NCBI GenBank assembly: GCA_003504855.1
Contig: DNZD01000102.1
Coordinates: 1-50,912, forward strand
DNA: 50,912 bases
From: Cytophagales bacterium
Lineage (GTDB): Bacteria > Bacteroidota > Bacteroidia > Cytophagales > Cyclobacteriaceae
Direction of reading: 5' to 3'
Made by a program: the position numbers and the translations under genes. The notes under the pieces were generated by a model. That model ran no database searches. It was not told where the DNA came from and saw nothing but the letters and a program-made list of their open reading frames with translations. This document shows, in pieces, positions 16,817 to 25,111 of this stretch (positions are counted from its first letter, which is position 1; each line of letters opens with the position of its first letter).

Positions 16817-17656
16817 ATGAGTGAAGAAAAGGAAATGTCGTTCCTCGACCACCTGGAGGAATTACGTTGGCATATTGTCCGGTCGGTAACGGCCATTATG
16901 GTGTTCATGATCGTTGCTTTTATTGCTGCGCCCTGGATTTTTGATCACATCATCTTTGCACCAGCGGATGTAAGTTTTCCCACTTTCAAATGGCTCTGCA
17001 AACTCGGCGAACTAACCGGTGCGCAGGACCAGTTATGTGCACAACCTTTTCATTTCAAGATTCAGAGTCGTTATGTTACCGGCCAGTTTACCATGCAGGT
17101 GCTTTCTGCTTTTGTCATGGGATTCATTATCGCCTTCCCCTACGTCTTCTGGGAAATCTGGCGCTTTGTAAAGCCAGGTCTTCACCTGAATGAACGCAAG
17201 AACTCCGGGGGTGCTGTATTTGCCGTATCGTCCCTCTTTCTGCTCGGCGTTTCATTCGGCTATTTTATACTCACGCCGATGATGACCTGGTTCTTTTCTA
17301 CCTACTCCATCAGTGACAAAATTGTCAATGAGTTTGACATCACCAGTTACGTCTCCACTTTCATTGCGTTGGTTTTTGGTAGTGGCCTTCTCTTTCAATT
17401 GCCCGTTGTGGTTTTCTTTATGACTAAGGTGGGGTTGATTACACCCAAGTTCATGCGAACCTACCGCCGACATGCGATCATTGTGATTCTGATTGTTGCT
17501 GCTATTGTTACACCTCCTGATCCATTAAGTCAGGTGCTGATTTCGCTGCCCTTGTTTCTGCTTTACGAAATAAGTATTTTCATCTCTGCCTATGTGGTCC
17601 GGCAAAAGCGCAAAGAAGCGGAGCGGGAAGCGCGGGCAGATGAAATGACTGCATAA
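16817..17656 (+). CDS. tatC: Sec-independent protein translocase subunit TatC
   Basis: A 279-residue membrane protein with the cytoplasmic N-terminal signature MSFLDHLEELRWHIVRS and about six transmembrane helices, including PYVFWEIWRFVKPGL, the conserved loop that contacts twin-arginine signal peptides. TatC is the receptor for folded Tat substrates. A periplasmic insertion near residues 50-75 (KWLCKLGELTGAQDQLCAQ) is typical of Bacteroidota. A clear purine-rich ribosome-binding site (AGAAGAGGAG) precedes the ATG, unusual here. tatA is not in the window. Its last base is the first base of rpiB. Confidence 0.95.
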   Translation: MSEEKEMSFLDHLEELRWHIVRSVTAIMVFMIVAFIAAPWIFDHIIFAPADVSFPTFKWLCKLGELTGAQDQLCAQPFHFKIQSRYVTGQFTMQVLSAFVMGFIIAFPYVFWEIWRFVKPGLHLNERKNSGGAVFAVSSLFLLGVSFGYFILTPMMTWFFSTYSISDKIVNEFDITSYVSTFIALVFGSGLLFQLPVVVFFMTKVGLITPKFMRTYRRHAIIVILIVAAIVTPPDPLSQVLISLPLFLLYEISIFISAYVVRQKRKEAEREARADEMTA

Positions 17657-18087
17657 TGATAACACTCGCCATTGGAGCTGATCACGCCGGATATGATTTG
17701 AAAGAGCATTTGAAAAAATGGCTCTCCGGCAAGGGGTATGAGTTTAAGGATTATGGCACACATTCGAGCGAATCGGCCGACTATCCCGACTTCTCTCATC
17801 CAGTCGCTACATCCGTAGAGACCAAGACCTATTCCCTGGGCCTGCTCATTTGTGGCAGCGGAAACGGCGTGGCCATGACAGCCAACAAACATGCAGGCAT
17901 CCATGCCGCCATCTGCTGGAAAGTAGAGTTAGCCGAATTGGCCCGAAGCCATAATGATGCAAATGTTCTTTGTTTGCCGGCCCGACATATCAGCCCCGAA
18001 CTTGCAGAGGAAATACTCGAGCGCTTTTTAACAGCCAGTTTTGAGGGCGGTCGCCATGCCCGGCGCGTTAGCAAAATTGACTGCTAG
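17656..18087 (+). CDS. rpiB: Ribose-5-phosphate isomerase B
   Basis: A 143-residue enzyme that interconverts ribose 5-phosphate and ribulose 5-phosphate in the pentose phosphate pathway. Signatures are IGADHAGYDLKEHL (Asp9, His10) and the catalytic ICGSGNGVAMTANK (Cys66). Its ATG overlaps the TAA of tatC by one base, so translation is coupled. Its TAG forms a 4-base CTAG overlap with the stop of the convergent DUF6427-like gene. Confidence 0.95.
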   Translation: MITLAIGADHAGYDLKEHLKKWLSGKGYEFKDYGTHSSESADYPDFSHPVATSVETKTYSLGLLICGSGNGVAMTANKHAGIHAAICWKVELAELARSHNDANVLCLPARHISPELAEEILERFLTASFEGGRHARRVSKIDC

Positions 18088-19475
18088 CGACGCGCGTAGC
18101 GCCCATTCTGCCAAATGTATTGCTCTTTCCACTTAGGTAACCGTTCCAGCATGGGTCCTAGCCTGTTCTCAGGATCTATGATGAGATCCGGGGTATCATC
18201 TTCCAGTGCTTTGTTGAGCAAAATCACATTGTCATAAACATCCGGCGACTCGATCACAGTGCGGGATAGATCCCAATCAAGGAAATAACCAGCCATGGTG
18301 TTGTTAAGGTACCAGGATCGGTCTTGACTCAGCACCATAATCTTTTTGCCTGTAATCGTTGTGTCCGGTGCTGCTGCAGGAGCCAATATTTTGCTGTAAT
18401 CGATGGCGGTAATGAGTTCTTTTCTGGACATCGTACTGACCACCAGAAGGCCGACAAGAAACAGCCAAAGCATTAACTCAGAAATGGCTTTGCGGCGGAT
18501 CAATAGCAAATAATGACTGATAAAGTATGCCAATGATGGAATGATGGTGTACAAACTGTGCGGTGACCGGGATGGCATCAGCCACAATTGGATCAAAGCA
18601 ATGGCCAGCCACAAAAAAATGGTCTGAAACAATTGTGATTGGTACTTGGTAAACCGGGCCTCCCGGGTGAGCATAAACAAAGAGAACACAAAATAACCCA
18701 GAGGTACACCCAACAGCAGTCCGAGTCCGCCAATACTCATCAGCGGCGCACCATCAGCGCCGATATTGGCGAGGTAAAAGTGATTCCACAACTCGGCGGT
18801 ATTACCATAGACATAGTACCAGGTAATCAGAATGCCGTGGACGAGCGAAAACCCCACCAAAACCAAAAGAATTTTTCGCGCGGAACTCCTGGCAAATACC
18901 AACAGAATAATGATGGCTCCGAAAAGAAAAATGGTGTACGACAGAACAAATAAGGAAGCCATTCCAATGAATACTCCGAGGTTGAGCACGATCGAATCTC
19001 TATCGACCCTGAACTCTATCTCTTTAAACAAATTGTTAAGTGCCAGCAGCAGCAACGTAGATGCGAGCAATTCCGGTGTAATGGTGAGCAGATCGAAGGA
19101 GAAAAAGCACAACAACCCAAAAATCAAGGCAGGTACATAGCTGTTTTCGTTGTACGCCCGGTTGTTGATCAATAGTATTCCAAAGTAGGAAGCCTGAAAA
19201 AAGATGATAAACAGGGCCAGCAAGTGACGGCCCATGAGAGAACGACCAAAGAGAAAATCCAGAAAGCCATCCGTCATTGCCATCAGGGGTGCGGTACGAT
19301 CAAAGAGCTCGACATACATGATCTTGTCATGTACCTGTTCTCCTACTACCATTCCAGAAAGTTCCCCGATCATCAGGGGGGGGGGCTGAACCAGCATGGG
19401 CAAGCTGATCAACACCAGCAGCACCAGGAGTGCCAGCAGCCGATAAGGGTCGTTGATACGGAAGAACCGAAGCAC
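18084..19475 (-). CDS. DUF6427-like polytopic membrane protein with a C10 tract
   Basis: A membrane protein of about 463 residues with roughly ten hydrophobic helices, including the NRAYNENSYVPALIFG and LLALNNLFKEIEF segments that recall the Bacteroidota DUF6427 family. I place the start at the GTG at 19475 (LRFFRINDPYRLL follows); the frame is also open from TTG codons at 19496 and 19505. A run of ten C (minus strand) about 90 nt into the gene encodes three prolines. The convergent rpiB stop overlaps by four bases, and rbfA is divergent. Function unknown. Confidence 0.7.
   Translation of the reverse strand: MLRFFRINDPYRLLALLVLLVLISLPMLVQPPPLMIGELSGMVVGEQVHDKIMYVELFDRTAPLMAMTDGFLDFLFGRSLMGRHLLALFIIFFQASYFGILLINNRAYNENSYVPALIFGLLCFFSFDLLTITPELLASTLLLLALNNLFKEIEFRVDRDSIVLNLGVFIGMASLFVLSYTIFLFGAIIILLVFARSSARKILLVLVGFSLVHGILITWYYVYGNTAELWNHFYLANIGADGAPLMSIGGLGLLLGVPLGYFVFSLFMLTREARFTKYQSQLFQTIFLWLAIALIQLWLMPSRSPHSLYTIIPSLAYFISHYLLLIRRKAISELMLWLFLVGLLVVSTMSRKELITAIDYSKILAPAAAPDTTITGKKIMVLSQDRSWYLNNTMAGYFLDWDLSRTVIESPDVYDNVILLNKALEDDTPDLIIDPENRLGPMLERLPKWKEQYIWQNGRYARR
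19376..19385. repeat. Ten-base G/C homopolymer inside a coding region
   Basis: Ten consecutive G on the plus strand (C on the coding strand) in the 5' part of the DUF6427-like gene. It is the longest G/C run I noticed in the window. Confidence 0.9.
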
Positions 19476-19561
19476 AGTGGGATAATTGATCTGCAAATAA
19501 CACAAAAAATGAGGATGGTGCCGTTAACAAGGCGACTCCCCTGAATCAACCGGCGGTTTCT

Positions 19562-19569
19562 TACCTTTA
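19562..19569 (+). promoter_or_regulatory. Candidate -7 element upstream of rbfA
   Basis: TACCTTTA, one mismatch from TAnnTTTG, ends four bases before the ATG at 19574. If used, the transcript would be nearly leaderless. Confidence 0.3.
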
Positions 19570-19573
19570 GGGC

Positions 19574-19942
19574 ATGAGCGGTACGGTACGACAGCAAAAA
19601 TACGGACGATTGATCCTGAAAGAACTAAGCGACATCTTTCAACGAAACCAACGCGGATGGCTCGGATCCGAGTTTATTACGGTAGCCGATGTTCGTATGA
19701 GTCCCGATCTCAGTTTTGCCAAAGTTTATATCAGTATGATGCTGGTCAAGGATAAAGACAAACTCCTGTCACTTCTCGACACCCATAAAAAGGAAATCCG
19801 GAAAGCCCTTGGCGAACGCATCCGCAACCAGGCCCGCATCGTGCCTGAGATTGCTTTTTTCCGCGATGAGGTGGAGGAAAATGCGCAGCGCATGGACGAG
19901 ATCCTGAAAAATCTGCATATCCCCCCTACCGAAAAGGAATAG
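19574..19942 (+). CDS. rbfA: 30S ribosome-binding factor A
   Basis: A 122-residue KH-domain protein needed for late 16S rRNA and 30S subunit maturation. The pattern QKYGRLILKELSDIFQR, the VRMSPDLSFAKVYISM strand and IRNQARIVPEIAFFRDE are typical for RbfA. It is 4 nt upstream of the LolC/E-type permease gene, a linkage common in Bacteroidota. Confidence 0.9.
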   Translation: MSGTVRQQKYGRLILKELSDIFQRNQRGWLGSEFITVADVRMSPDLSFAKVYISMMLVKDKDKLLSLLDTHKKEIRKALGERIRNQARIVPEIAFFRDEVEENAQRMDEILKNLHIPPTEKE

Positions 19943-19946
19943 ATGC

Positions 19947-21167
19947 ATGAATGTGCCTTTCTTTATCGCCCGACGCTATTTTCTTTCGAAGCGAAAAAAG
20001 AACTTCATCAACATCATTTCCATGTTGTCGATGGCAGGGGTTGCATTCACTACCGCTGCATTGATCATCGTGCTCTCTGTCTTTAATGGACTTGGTGTTC
20101 TTCTGCGCGGATTGTACACCACCTTTGATCCTGAACTAAAAATTGAATTGGTAAAGGGAAAGTCTTTTCCGGTTACTGACTCCCTTCTGCAAGACATTCG
20201 ATCAACCCCGGGCGTAAAGCTGGTCACTGAAGTGATTGAAGACTACGCCTACGTAAGTTACGGGGGAGCAAACACCATTGTGACCCTAAAAGGCATGAGC
20301 CGCAGCTTCATCGATCAACACCGTCTCGATGACCACATGATTGATGGTGAACTGGCATTGATGAAGGATAGTATTCCCTTTGCGATTCTCGGCGATGGCC
20401 TTCGCTATACATTGTCTGCTGATGTAAAAGACGACATGCATGCCATGCAGGTCTATTATATTCGCAATACAGCTAAACGATCTTCCGATCCGTCTTCGAT
20501 GTACACCCGAAAAAGCATTCGGCCTGGTGGGGTATTCTCCATTGAAAAGAACCTCAATGAAAACTACATGTTCGTTCCCATTGAGTTTGCCAATGAACTC
20601 ATGAATTATGGTAACCGGAGGACCGCCCTGGAAATTCAGACAACCAATTCCTCTGTTAAAGAGGTACAATCCCTGCTCCGCGAAAAGTTAGGTGCATCGT
20701 TTCAGGTGCTCAGCAATGAAGAGCAGCACCGTGATTTATACCGGTTGCTGAAATTCGAAAAGTTATTTTCCTTCATGGCCCTTTCACTGTTGTTGCTGAT
20801 AGGGTCAATTAATATTTTCTTTTCTCTCATGATGCTTGCCATCGACAAGAAGAAGGACATCAGCATCCTTGCCGCGTTGGGCGCCACGCCGGTATTCATT
20901 CGCAATGTCTTTTTGGCTGAAGGAGCACTGATCACTTTCCTGGGAGCGGGTATCGGACTGGTATTGGGTGCCTTGCTTGTCTATTTGCAAGATACGGTTG
21001 GTCTCGTTGGTATGGGTATGGACCAATCCATTGTATCCAACTATCCTGTTCGCATGGAACCTTCCGACTTTGTGCTCACCGGTCTGGTGATCACTTTTAT
21101 TGCTATCGTGGTATCATTCCGGCCTGCCACCCTCGCAGCCAGATCCTATTCTATCGATCATTTATGA
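19947..21167 (+). CDS. LolC/LolE-type ABC transporter permease (FtsX/MacB fold)
   Basis: A 406-residue inner membrane protein with the family layout: an N-terminal helix (FINIISMLSMAGVAFTTAALIIVLSVFNG), a large periplasmic MacB-like domain (about 45-265), and three C-terminal helices with an FtsX-like core (IDKKKDISILAALGATPVFIRNVF). LolC/E proteins, with ATPase LolD, release lipoproteins from the inner membrane for transport to the outer membrane. No ATPase gene is adjacent. It is likely co-transcribed with rbfA and followed by a hairpin. A role in lipoprotein sorting is inferred. Confidence 0.85.
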   Translation: MNVPFFIARRYFLSKRKKNFINIISMLSMAGVAFTTAALIIVLSVFNGLGVLLRGLYTTFDPELKIELVKGKSFPVTDSLLQDIRSTPGVKLVTEVIEDYAYVSYGGANTIVTLKGMSRSFIDQHRLDDHMIDGELALMKDSIPFAILGDGLRYTLSADVKDDMHAMQVYYIRNTAKRSSDPSSMYTRKSIRPGGVFSIEKNLNENYMFVPIEFANELMNYGNRRTALEIQTTNSSVKEVQSLLREKLGASFQVLSNEEQHRDLYRLLKFEKLFSFMALSLLLLIGSINIFFSLMMLAIDKKKDISILAALGATPVFIRNVFLAEGALITFLGAGIGLVLGALLVYLQDTVGLVGMGMDQSIVSNYPVRMEPSDFVLTGLVITFIAIVVSFRPATLAARSYSIDHL

Positions 21168-21175
21168 TGTAATGT

Positions 21176-21200
21176 TTCCTGTAAAAAGACAGGAATTCTT
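21176..21200 (+). terminator. Putative terminator after the permease gene
   Basis: TTCCTGT and ACAGGAA form a perfect 7-bp stem around an AAAAAG loop, followed by TTCTT. It starts nine bases after the stop. The T tract is interrupted, so efficiency is uncertain. Confidence 0.5.
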
Positions 21201-21349
21201 TCGCCCGGATTGCTTATTTTTCCATTCGGCTTTTTCTGAAAAGGCTAAAAAACCGTTTTGGAGGCCTCTTTTGGCTCTCTAAACCGGGATTTCAGCCCAA
21301 AAAGCAAGGCCGAAGGACAAACCGAACAAACAGCAACCCAGGCAATCCG

Positions 21350-24301
21350 ATGAAAGTTTCGGCCACACAGCCGTTTCAAATGATCTACTCGCTGTACCAG
21401 CACGAGTACCTGGGATACATTTTTGAAGCCTTTATCGTCCGGCTAGATGAAAAGGGCAAACTCACTTATCAGCACCAGAACATCTCGTCCAAGAATGCCC
21501 GTGAATTTGCCAAGGGCCTTGACGACCGGGACTATGAACTGATCGAACTCTGCGACAGCATGAACCAGGATGCCGTGTTACGGCACTTCTCCAAAAAGAT
21601 CATGAAACCAGATGAGTTCTTTGTCAAAGTCTTTAAAAAAGACAAAGGCGAAGAGCGGCTGTTGCAGGAACAGATTGAAGTCTACATGGAGAAGAGGCGT
21701 GCTGCCGTACTTGAAAAAATCAAGGGCAAACGCCTGTTTGAAATGGGCAATGATGGTGAACCCACGTGGCGTAAGGTTGAAGTGATGGAGCACCGCGCTA
21801 ATGTTCGCTTTCATTTTAACCGCACTGCAGAAAGTACTACTTACTTTCCCACCCTGACGTACGACGGAAAGAAGATTGAAATTCCCTCCACCAGCGCTTA
21901 CATGGTTTGCAAGATTCCTGCCTGGGTGGTGGTTAATCAAAAGCTATATGGCTTCGACAAGCCTGTTGATGGAAAGAAGCTTAACCCCTTCCTTACCCGG
22001 GCAAGCATTGTCATTCCCAAAAACCTTGAAGAGAATTATTACAATAACTTCATCACCGCGCTGCTCGCTTCCTTCGACGATGTTGAAGTGAAGGGATTTG
22101 AGATTTCTCGCAATACTTACCCGCCGCACCCGCTGCTCACCATTTCTGAATTGCCCCCTGCCAATGCCAAAGATGTTCCCAGCTTGTTCGGTGAATCATC
22201 CGAGGAAAAGCCGAGCAACGATGAAGCCGGAAAGATCGTGTTTGATCTCTCCTTCAAATATGGCAAGTACAAGTTCAGGGGAGATGCCTTTGGTGATGTA
22301 AACGTGACATTGGAGAAAAAGGGTGATGATTACTTGTTTCATCGCATCAAGCGGGACATCGTCGCGGAAAAACAATTTGCCCAAACACTCATTAAACTTG
22401 GCTTGCCGCTGGCTGGCAATTTTCGCGTTGCAGTAGACAAGGCACATGCCTTTTCATGGATCAATGAGAATCGTGTCAATCTCCTGAATTTCGGTTTTGA
22501 AGTGAGCCAACCCGATAACCGGGACAAAAAATATTTTGTCGGTAAGGCGGTCATCGAACTTGAAGTCAAGGAAAGTATTGACTGGTTTGATATTCATGCC
22601 AAGATCCGATTCGGTGAATTTGAAATTTCGTTTAAGGAGCTTCGCAAGCTAATCCTGCGGAAGAAGGTTGAATTCAAACTACCCAATGGCGAAATCGCCA
22701 TTATACCCGAAGCCTGGTTAATCAAGTACGGGGACCTCTTTGCCATGAGTGAAACACATGGTACACATGAAAAACCGGTGCTGCATAAATATCACCTGAA
22801 CCTCGTAAAAGAACTTCAGGAGGGTAACCTGGCGAAAGTGCACATGAGTGACCGCCTTCGCAACCTCGAAAATTTCACGGGCATTCGTGATTACCCGATG
22901 CCAGAAGGATTTCAGGGCACTTTGCGTCCGTATCAGAAAGCAGGATATAACTGGCTGAGGTTTCTGAATGAATTCAGGTTAGGTGGCTGCCTTGCCGACG
23001 ACATGGGTCTCGGAAAAACTGTTCAGGCGCTCACTTTGCTTCAATCTGAAAAAGAAAAAGGAAACGCCGGCACATCCTTGCTCATCATGCCCACTTCCCT
23101 TCTGTACAACTGGGAAATGGAAGCGTCCAAGTTCACACCTGATCTGAAGATTCTTACCTACACCGGAACCAACCGCAATAAGGACATTGAGCGTTTCAGC
23201 AAATATGATGTGGTATTGACTTCCTATGGGATCACCCGTCTCGACATTGAGTCGTTGCAGAAATTTTATTTCAACTACATCATTCTCGACGAATCACAGG
23301 TTATCAAGAATCCAACCTCCAACATTGCAAAAGCCGTATTGCAGTTGAAGTCCCGTTATAAGTTGACCCTTACCGGAACACCACTTGAAAACACGACCCT
23401 GGATTTGTGGTCACAAATGACTTTCATCAATCCCGGGCTTTTGGGTGGACAGACATTCTTTAAGAACGAATATCAGGTGCCCATCGAAAAGCGGCAGGAT
23501 GAGGCAAAGACCAAAAAGCTGAATGCCGTTATTAAGCCCTTTATCCTGCGACGCCTCAAGTCGCAGGTGGCAACCGATCTTCCGGAAAAAGTAGAGAACA
23601 TTTATTACACCAATCTCTCTCCGGCTCAGGAAGAGAAATATGAAGAAGCCAAATCATTCTATCGTCATAAGATTCTTGACCTCATCGAGAAAGAGGGGTT
23701 AAACAATTCACGACTCACCATCCTGGAGGGCCTCACCAAATTGAGACAACTTTCGAACCATCCGCGCATGGTAGATTCTCACTACAAGGGAGACTCCGGC
23801 AAGCTGGAAGATTTGTCACACATGATTGAAAACGCGCTCCTCGAAGGACACAAGTTGCTGATCTTCTCGCAGTTTGTAAAGCACCTGGAGATCGTGAAAG
23901 AGTTTCTTAATTCCCGCAAGATCGCCTATGCCTACCTGGATGGATCAAGCATGGATCGCAAGGACCAGGTAGAAAAGTTTAACAAGGAGCCTAACCTGAA
24001 AATATTCCTGATTTCCATTAAGGCAGGTGGTCTCGGACTCAATCTTACCGAGGCTGACTACGTATTCATTCTTGATCCGTGGTGGAATCCCGCCGTCGAA
24101 CAACAAGCCATTGATCGTGCTCACCGCATTGGTCAAAAGAAAAAAGTGTTCACGTACAAGTTCATTACCCGTAACACCGTAGAAGAAAAAATTCTACAGC
24201 TACAAAAGCACAAACTCAGGTTATCAGAAAGTCTCATTAGTACAGAGGAAAGTATTGTGAAATCGCTTACGCGTGAAGACATTGAAATGATTTTGAATTA
24301 G
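21350..24301 (+). CDS. SNF2/SWI2 family DEAD-like helicase
   Basis: A 983-residue ATP-dependent DNA translocase. The N-terminal ~500 residues are a charged region with no zinc-binding SWIM motif that I can see. The ATPase core begins with LRPYQKAGYNWL, then Walker A DDMGLGKTVQAL (about 550), motif II as DESQ (IILDESQVIKN) and motif III LTGTPLEN. The C-terminal lobe has LIFSQFVKHLEIV and DPWWNPAVEQQAIDRAHRIGQ. All essential residues are present. Bacterial SNF2 proteins remodel or displace proteins on DNA, often RNA polymerase. The SDR gene starts two bases after its stop. Confidence 0.92.
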   Translation: MKVSATQPFQMIYSLYQHEYLGYIFEAFIVRLDEKGKLTYQHQNISSKNAREFAKGLDDRDYELIELCDSMNQDAVLRHFSKKIMKPDEFFVKVFKKDKGEERLLQEQIEVYMEKRRAAVLEKIKGKRLFEMGNDGEPTWRKVEVMEHRANVRFHFNRTAESTTYFPTLTYDGKKIEIPSTSAYMVCKIPAWVVVNQKLYGFDKPVDGKKLNPFLTRASIVIPKNLEENYYNNFITALLASFDDVEVKGFEISRNTYPPHPLLTISELPPANAKDVPSLFGESSEEKPSNDEAGKIVFDLSFKYGKYKFRGDAFGDVNVTLEKKGDDYLFHRIKRDIVAEKQFAQTLIKLGLPLAGNFRVAVDKAHAFSWINENRVNLLNFGFEVSQPDNRDKKYFVGKAVIELEVKESIDWFDIHAKIRFGEFEISFKELRKLILRKKVEFKLPNGEIAIIPEAWLIKYGDLFAMSETHGTHEKPVLHKYHLNLVKELQEGNLAKVHMSDRLRNLENFTGIRDYPMPEGFQGTLRPYQKAGYNWLRFLNEFRLGGCLADDMGLGKTVQALTLLQSEKEKGNAGTSLLIMPTSLLYNWEMEASKFTPDLKILTYTGTNRNKDIERFSKYDVVLTSYGITRLDIESLQKFYFNYIILDESQVIKNPTSNIAKAVLQLKSRYKLTLTGTPLENTTLDLWSQMTFINPGLLGGQTFFKNEYQVPIEKRQDEAKTKKLNAVIKPFILRRLKSQVATDLPEKVENIYYTNLSPAQEEKYEEAKSFYRHKILDLIEKEGLNNSRLTILEGLTKLRQLSNHPRMVDSHYKGDSGKLEDLSHMIENALLEGHKLLIFSQFVKHLEIVKEFLNSRKIAYAYLDGSSMDRKDQVEKFNKEPNLKIFLISIKAGGLGLNLTEADYVFILDPWWNPAVEQQAIDRAHRIGQKKKVFTYKFITRNTVEEKILQLQKHKLRLSESLISTEESIVKSLTREDIEMILN

Positions 24302-24303
24302 CG

Positions 24304-25110
24304 ATGAAGGATAAAGTGGTCATCATCACCGGCGGATCTTCCGGTATTGGTAAAGCCCTTGCTCAGTGCTTTGGTAGTCATGGTTCGCGAATACTGATTA
24401 CAGGTCGAAATTCGGGAGATCTTGAAGCTGCTGTGACCGAATTGCAATCAGAAGGTATTATCGTACATGGGTTTGTTGGTGATGTGAGTCAGGAGGCTGA
24501 CAATTATCGTATGGCTGAAGCGGCAATAGCACACTATGGCCGTATAGACATTTTGATCAACAACGCCGGGATTACCATGCGGGCCCTCTTTCAGGATGTT
24601 GATTTGTCGGTAATCCGCAAAGTGATGGACATTAATTTCTTTGGCGCGCTGTACGCTACGCGCGCGTGTCTGCCTCAAATCATGGAACACCGGGGATCTG
24701 TGATTGGGATTTCCAGTATTGCCGGTTACCGCGGCCTGCCTGCCCGTGCCGGATACTCTTCATCAAAGTTTGCGCTAAACGGCTTTCTGGAAGTGCTCCG
24801 CACCGAATTGATGAAGACGGGTGTCCATGTGCTCACGGCGTGTCCGGGGTTTACCACCTCCAATATTCGCAAGCGATCCTTAACGAAAGACGGCACCCTG
24901 CAGGGAGATTCTCCGCGCCAGGAAGAGTCCATGATGAGTGCGGAAGAATGTGCCATGCACATTTACCGGGCCACTGTGAAACGAAGGAAAATCCTGATTC
25001 TTACCGGACAGGGCAAACTAGCGGTATTCTTAAACAAGTGGATACCTGGTATCATGGACGGCATCGTCTACAAAACCCTTGCGCGCGAAGCCGACAGTCC
25101 GCTCAAGTAG
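24304..25110 (+). CDS. Short-chain dehydrogenase/reductase
   Basis: A 268-residue SDR with all classical motifs: cofactor loop TGGSSGIGKAL near the start, NNAG in DILINNAGITMR, catalytic Ser in GISSIAGY, and YxxxK in AGYSSSKFAL. The C-terminus (LAVFLNKWIPGIMDGIVY) is hydrophobic and may attach to the membrane, as in DHRS7-like SDRs. The reaction is an NAD(P)-dependent carbonyl/alcohol conversion; the substrate is unknown. Two bases separate it from the helicase gene, so they are co-transcribed. Confidence 0.88.
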   Translation: MKDKVVIITGGSSGIGKALAQCFGSHGSRILITGRNSGDLEAAVTELQSEGIIVHGFVGDVSQEADNYRMAEAAIAHYGRIDILINNAGITMRALFQDVDLSVIRKVMDINFFGALYATRACLPQIMEHRGSVIGISSIAGYRGLPARAGYSSSKFALNGFLEVLRTELMKTGVHVLTACPGFTTSNIRKRSLTKDGTLQGDSPRQEESMMSAEECAMHIYRATVKRRKILILTGQGKLAVFLNKWIPGIMDGIVYKTLAREADSPLK

Positions 25111-25111
25111 A

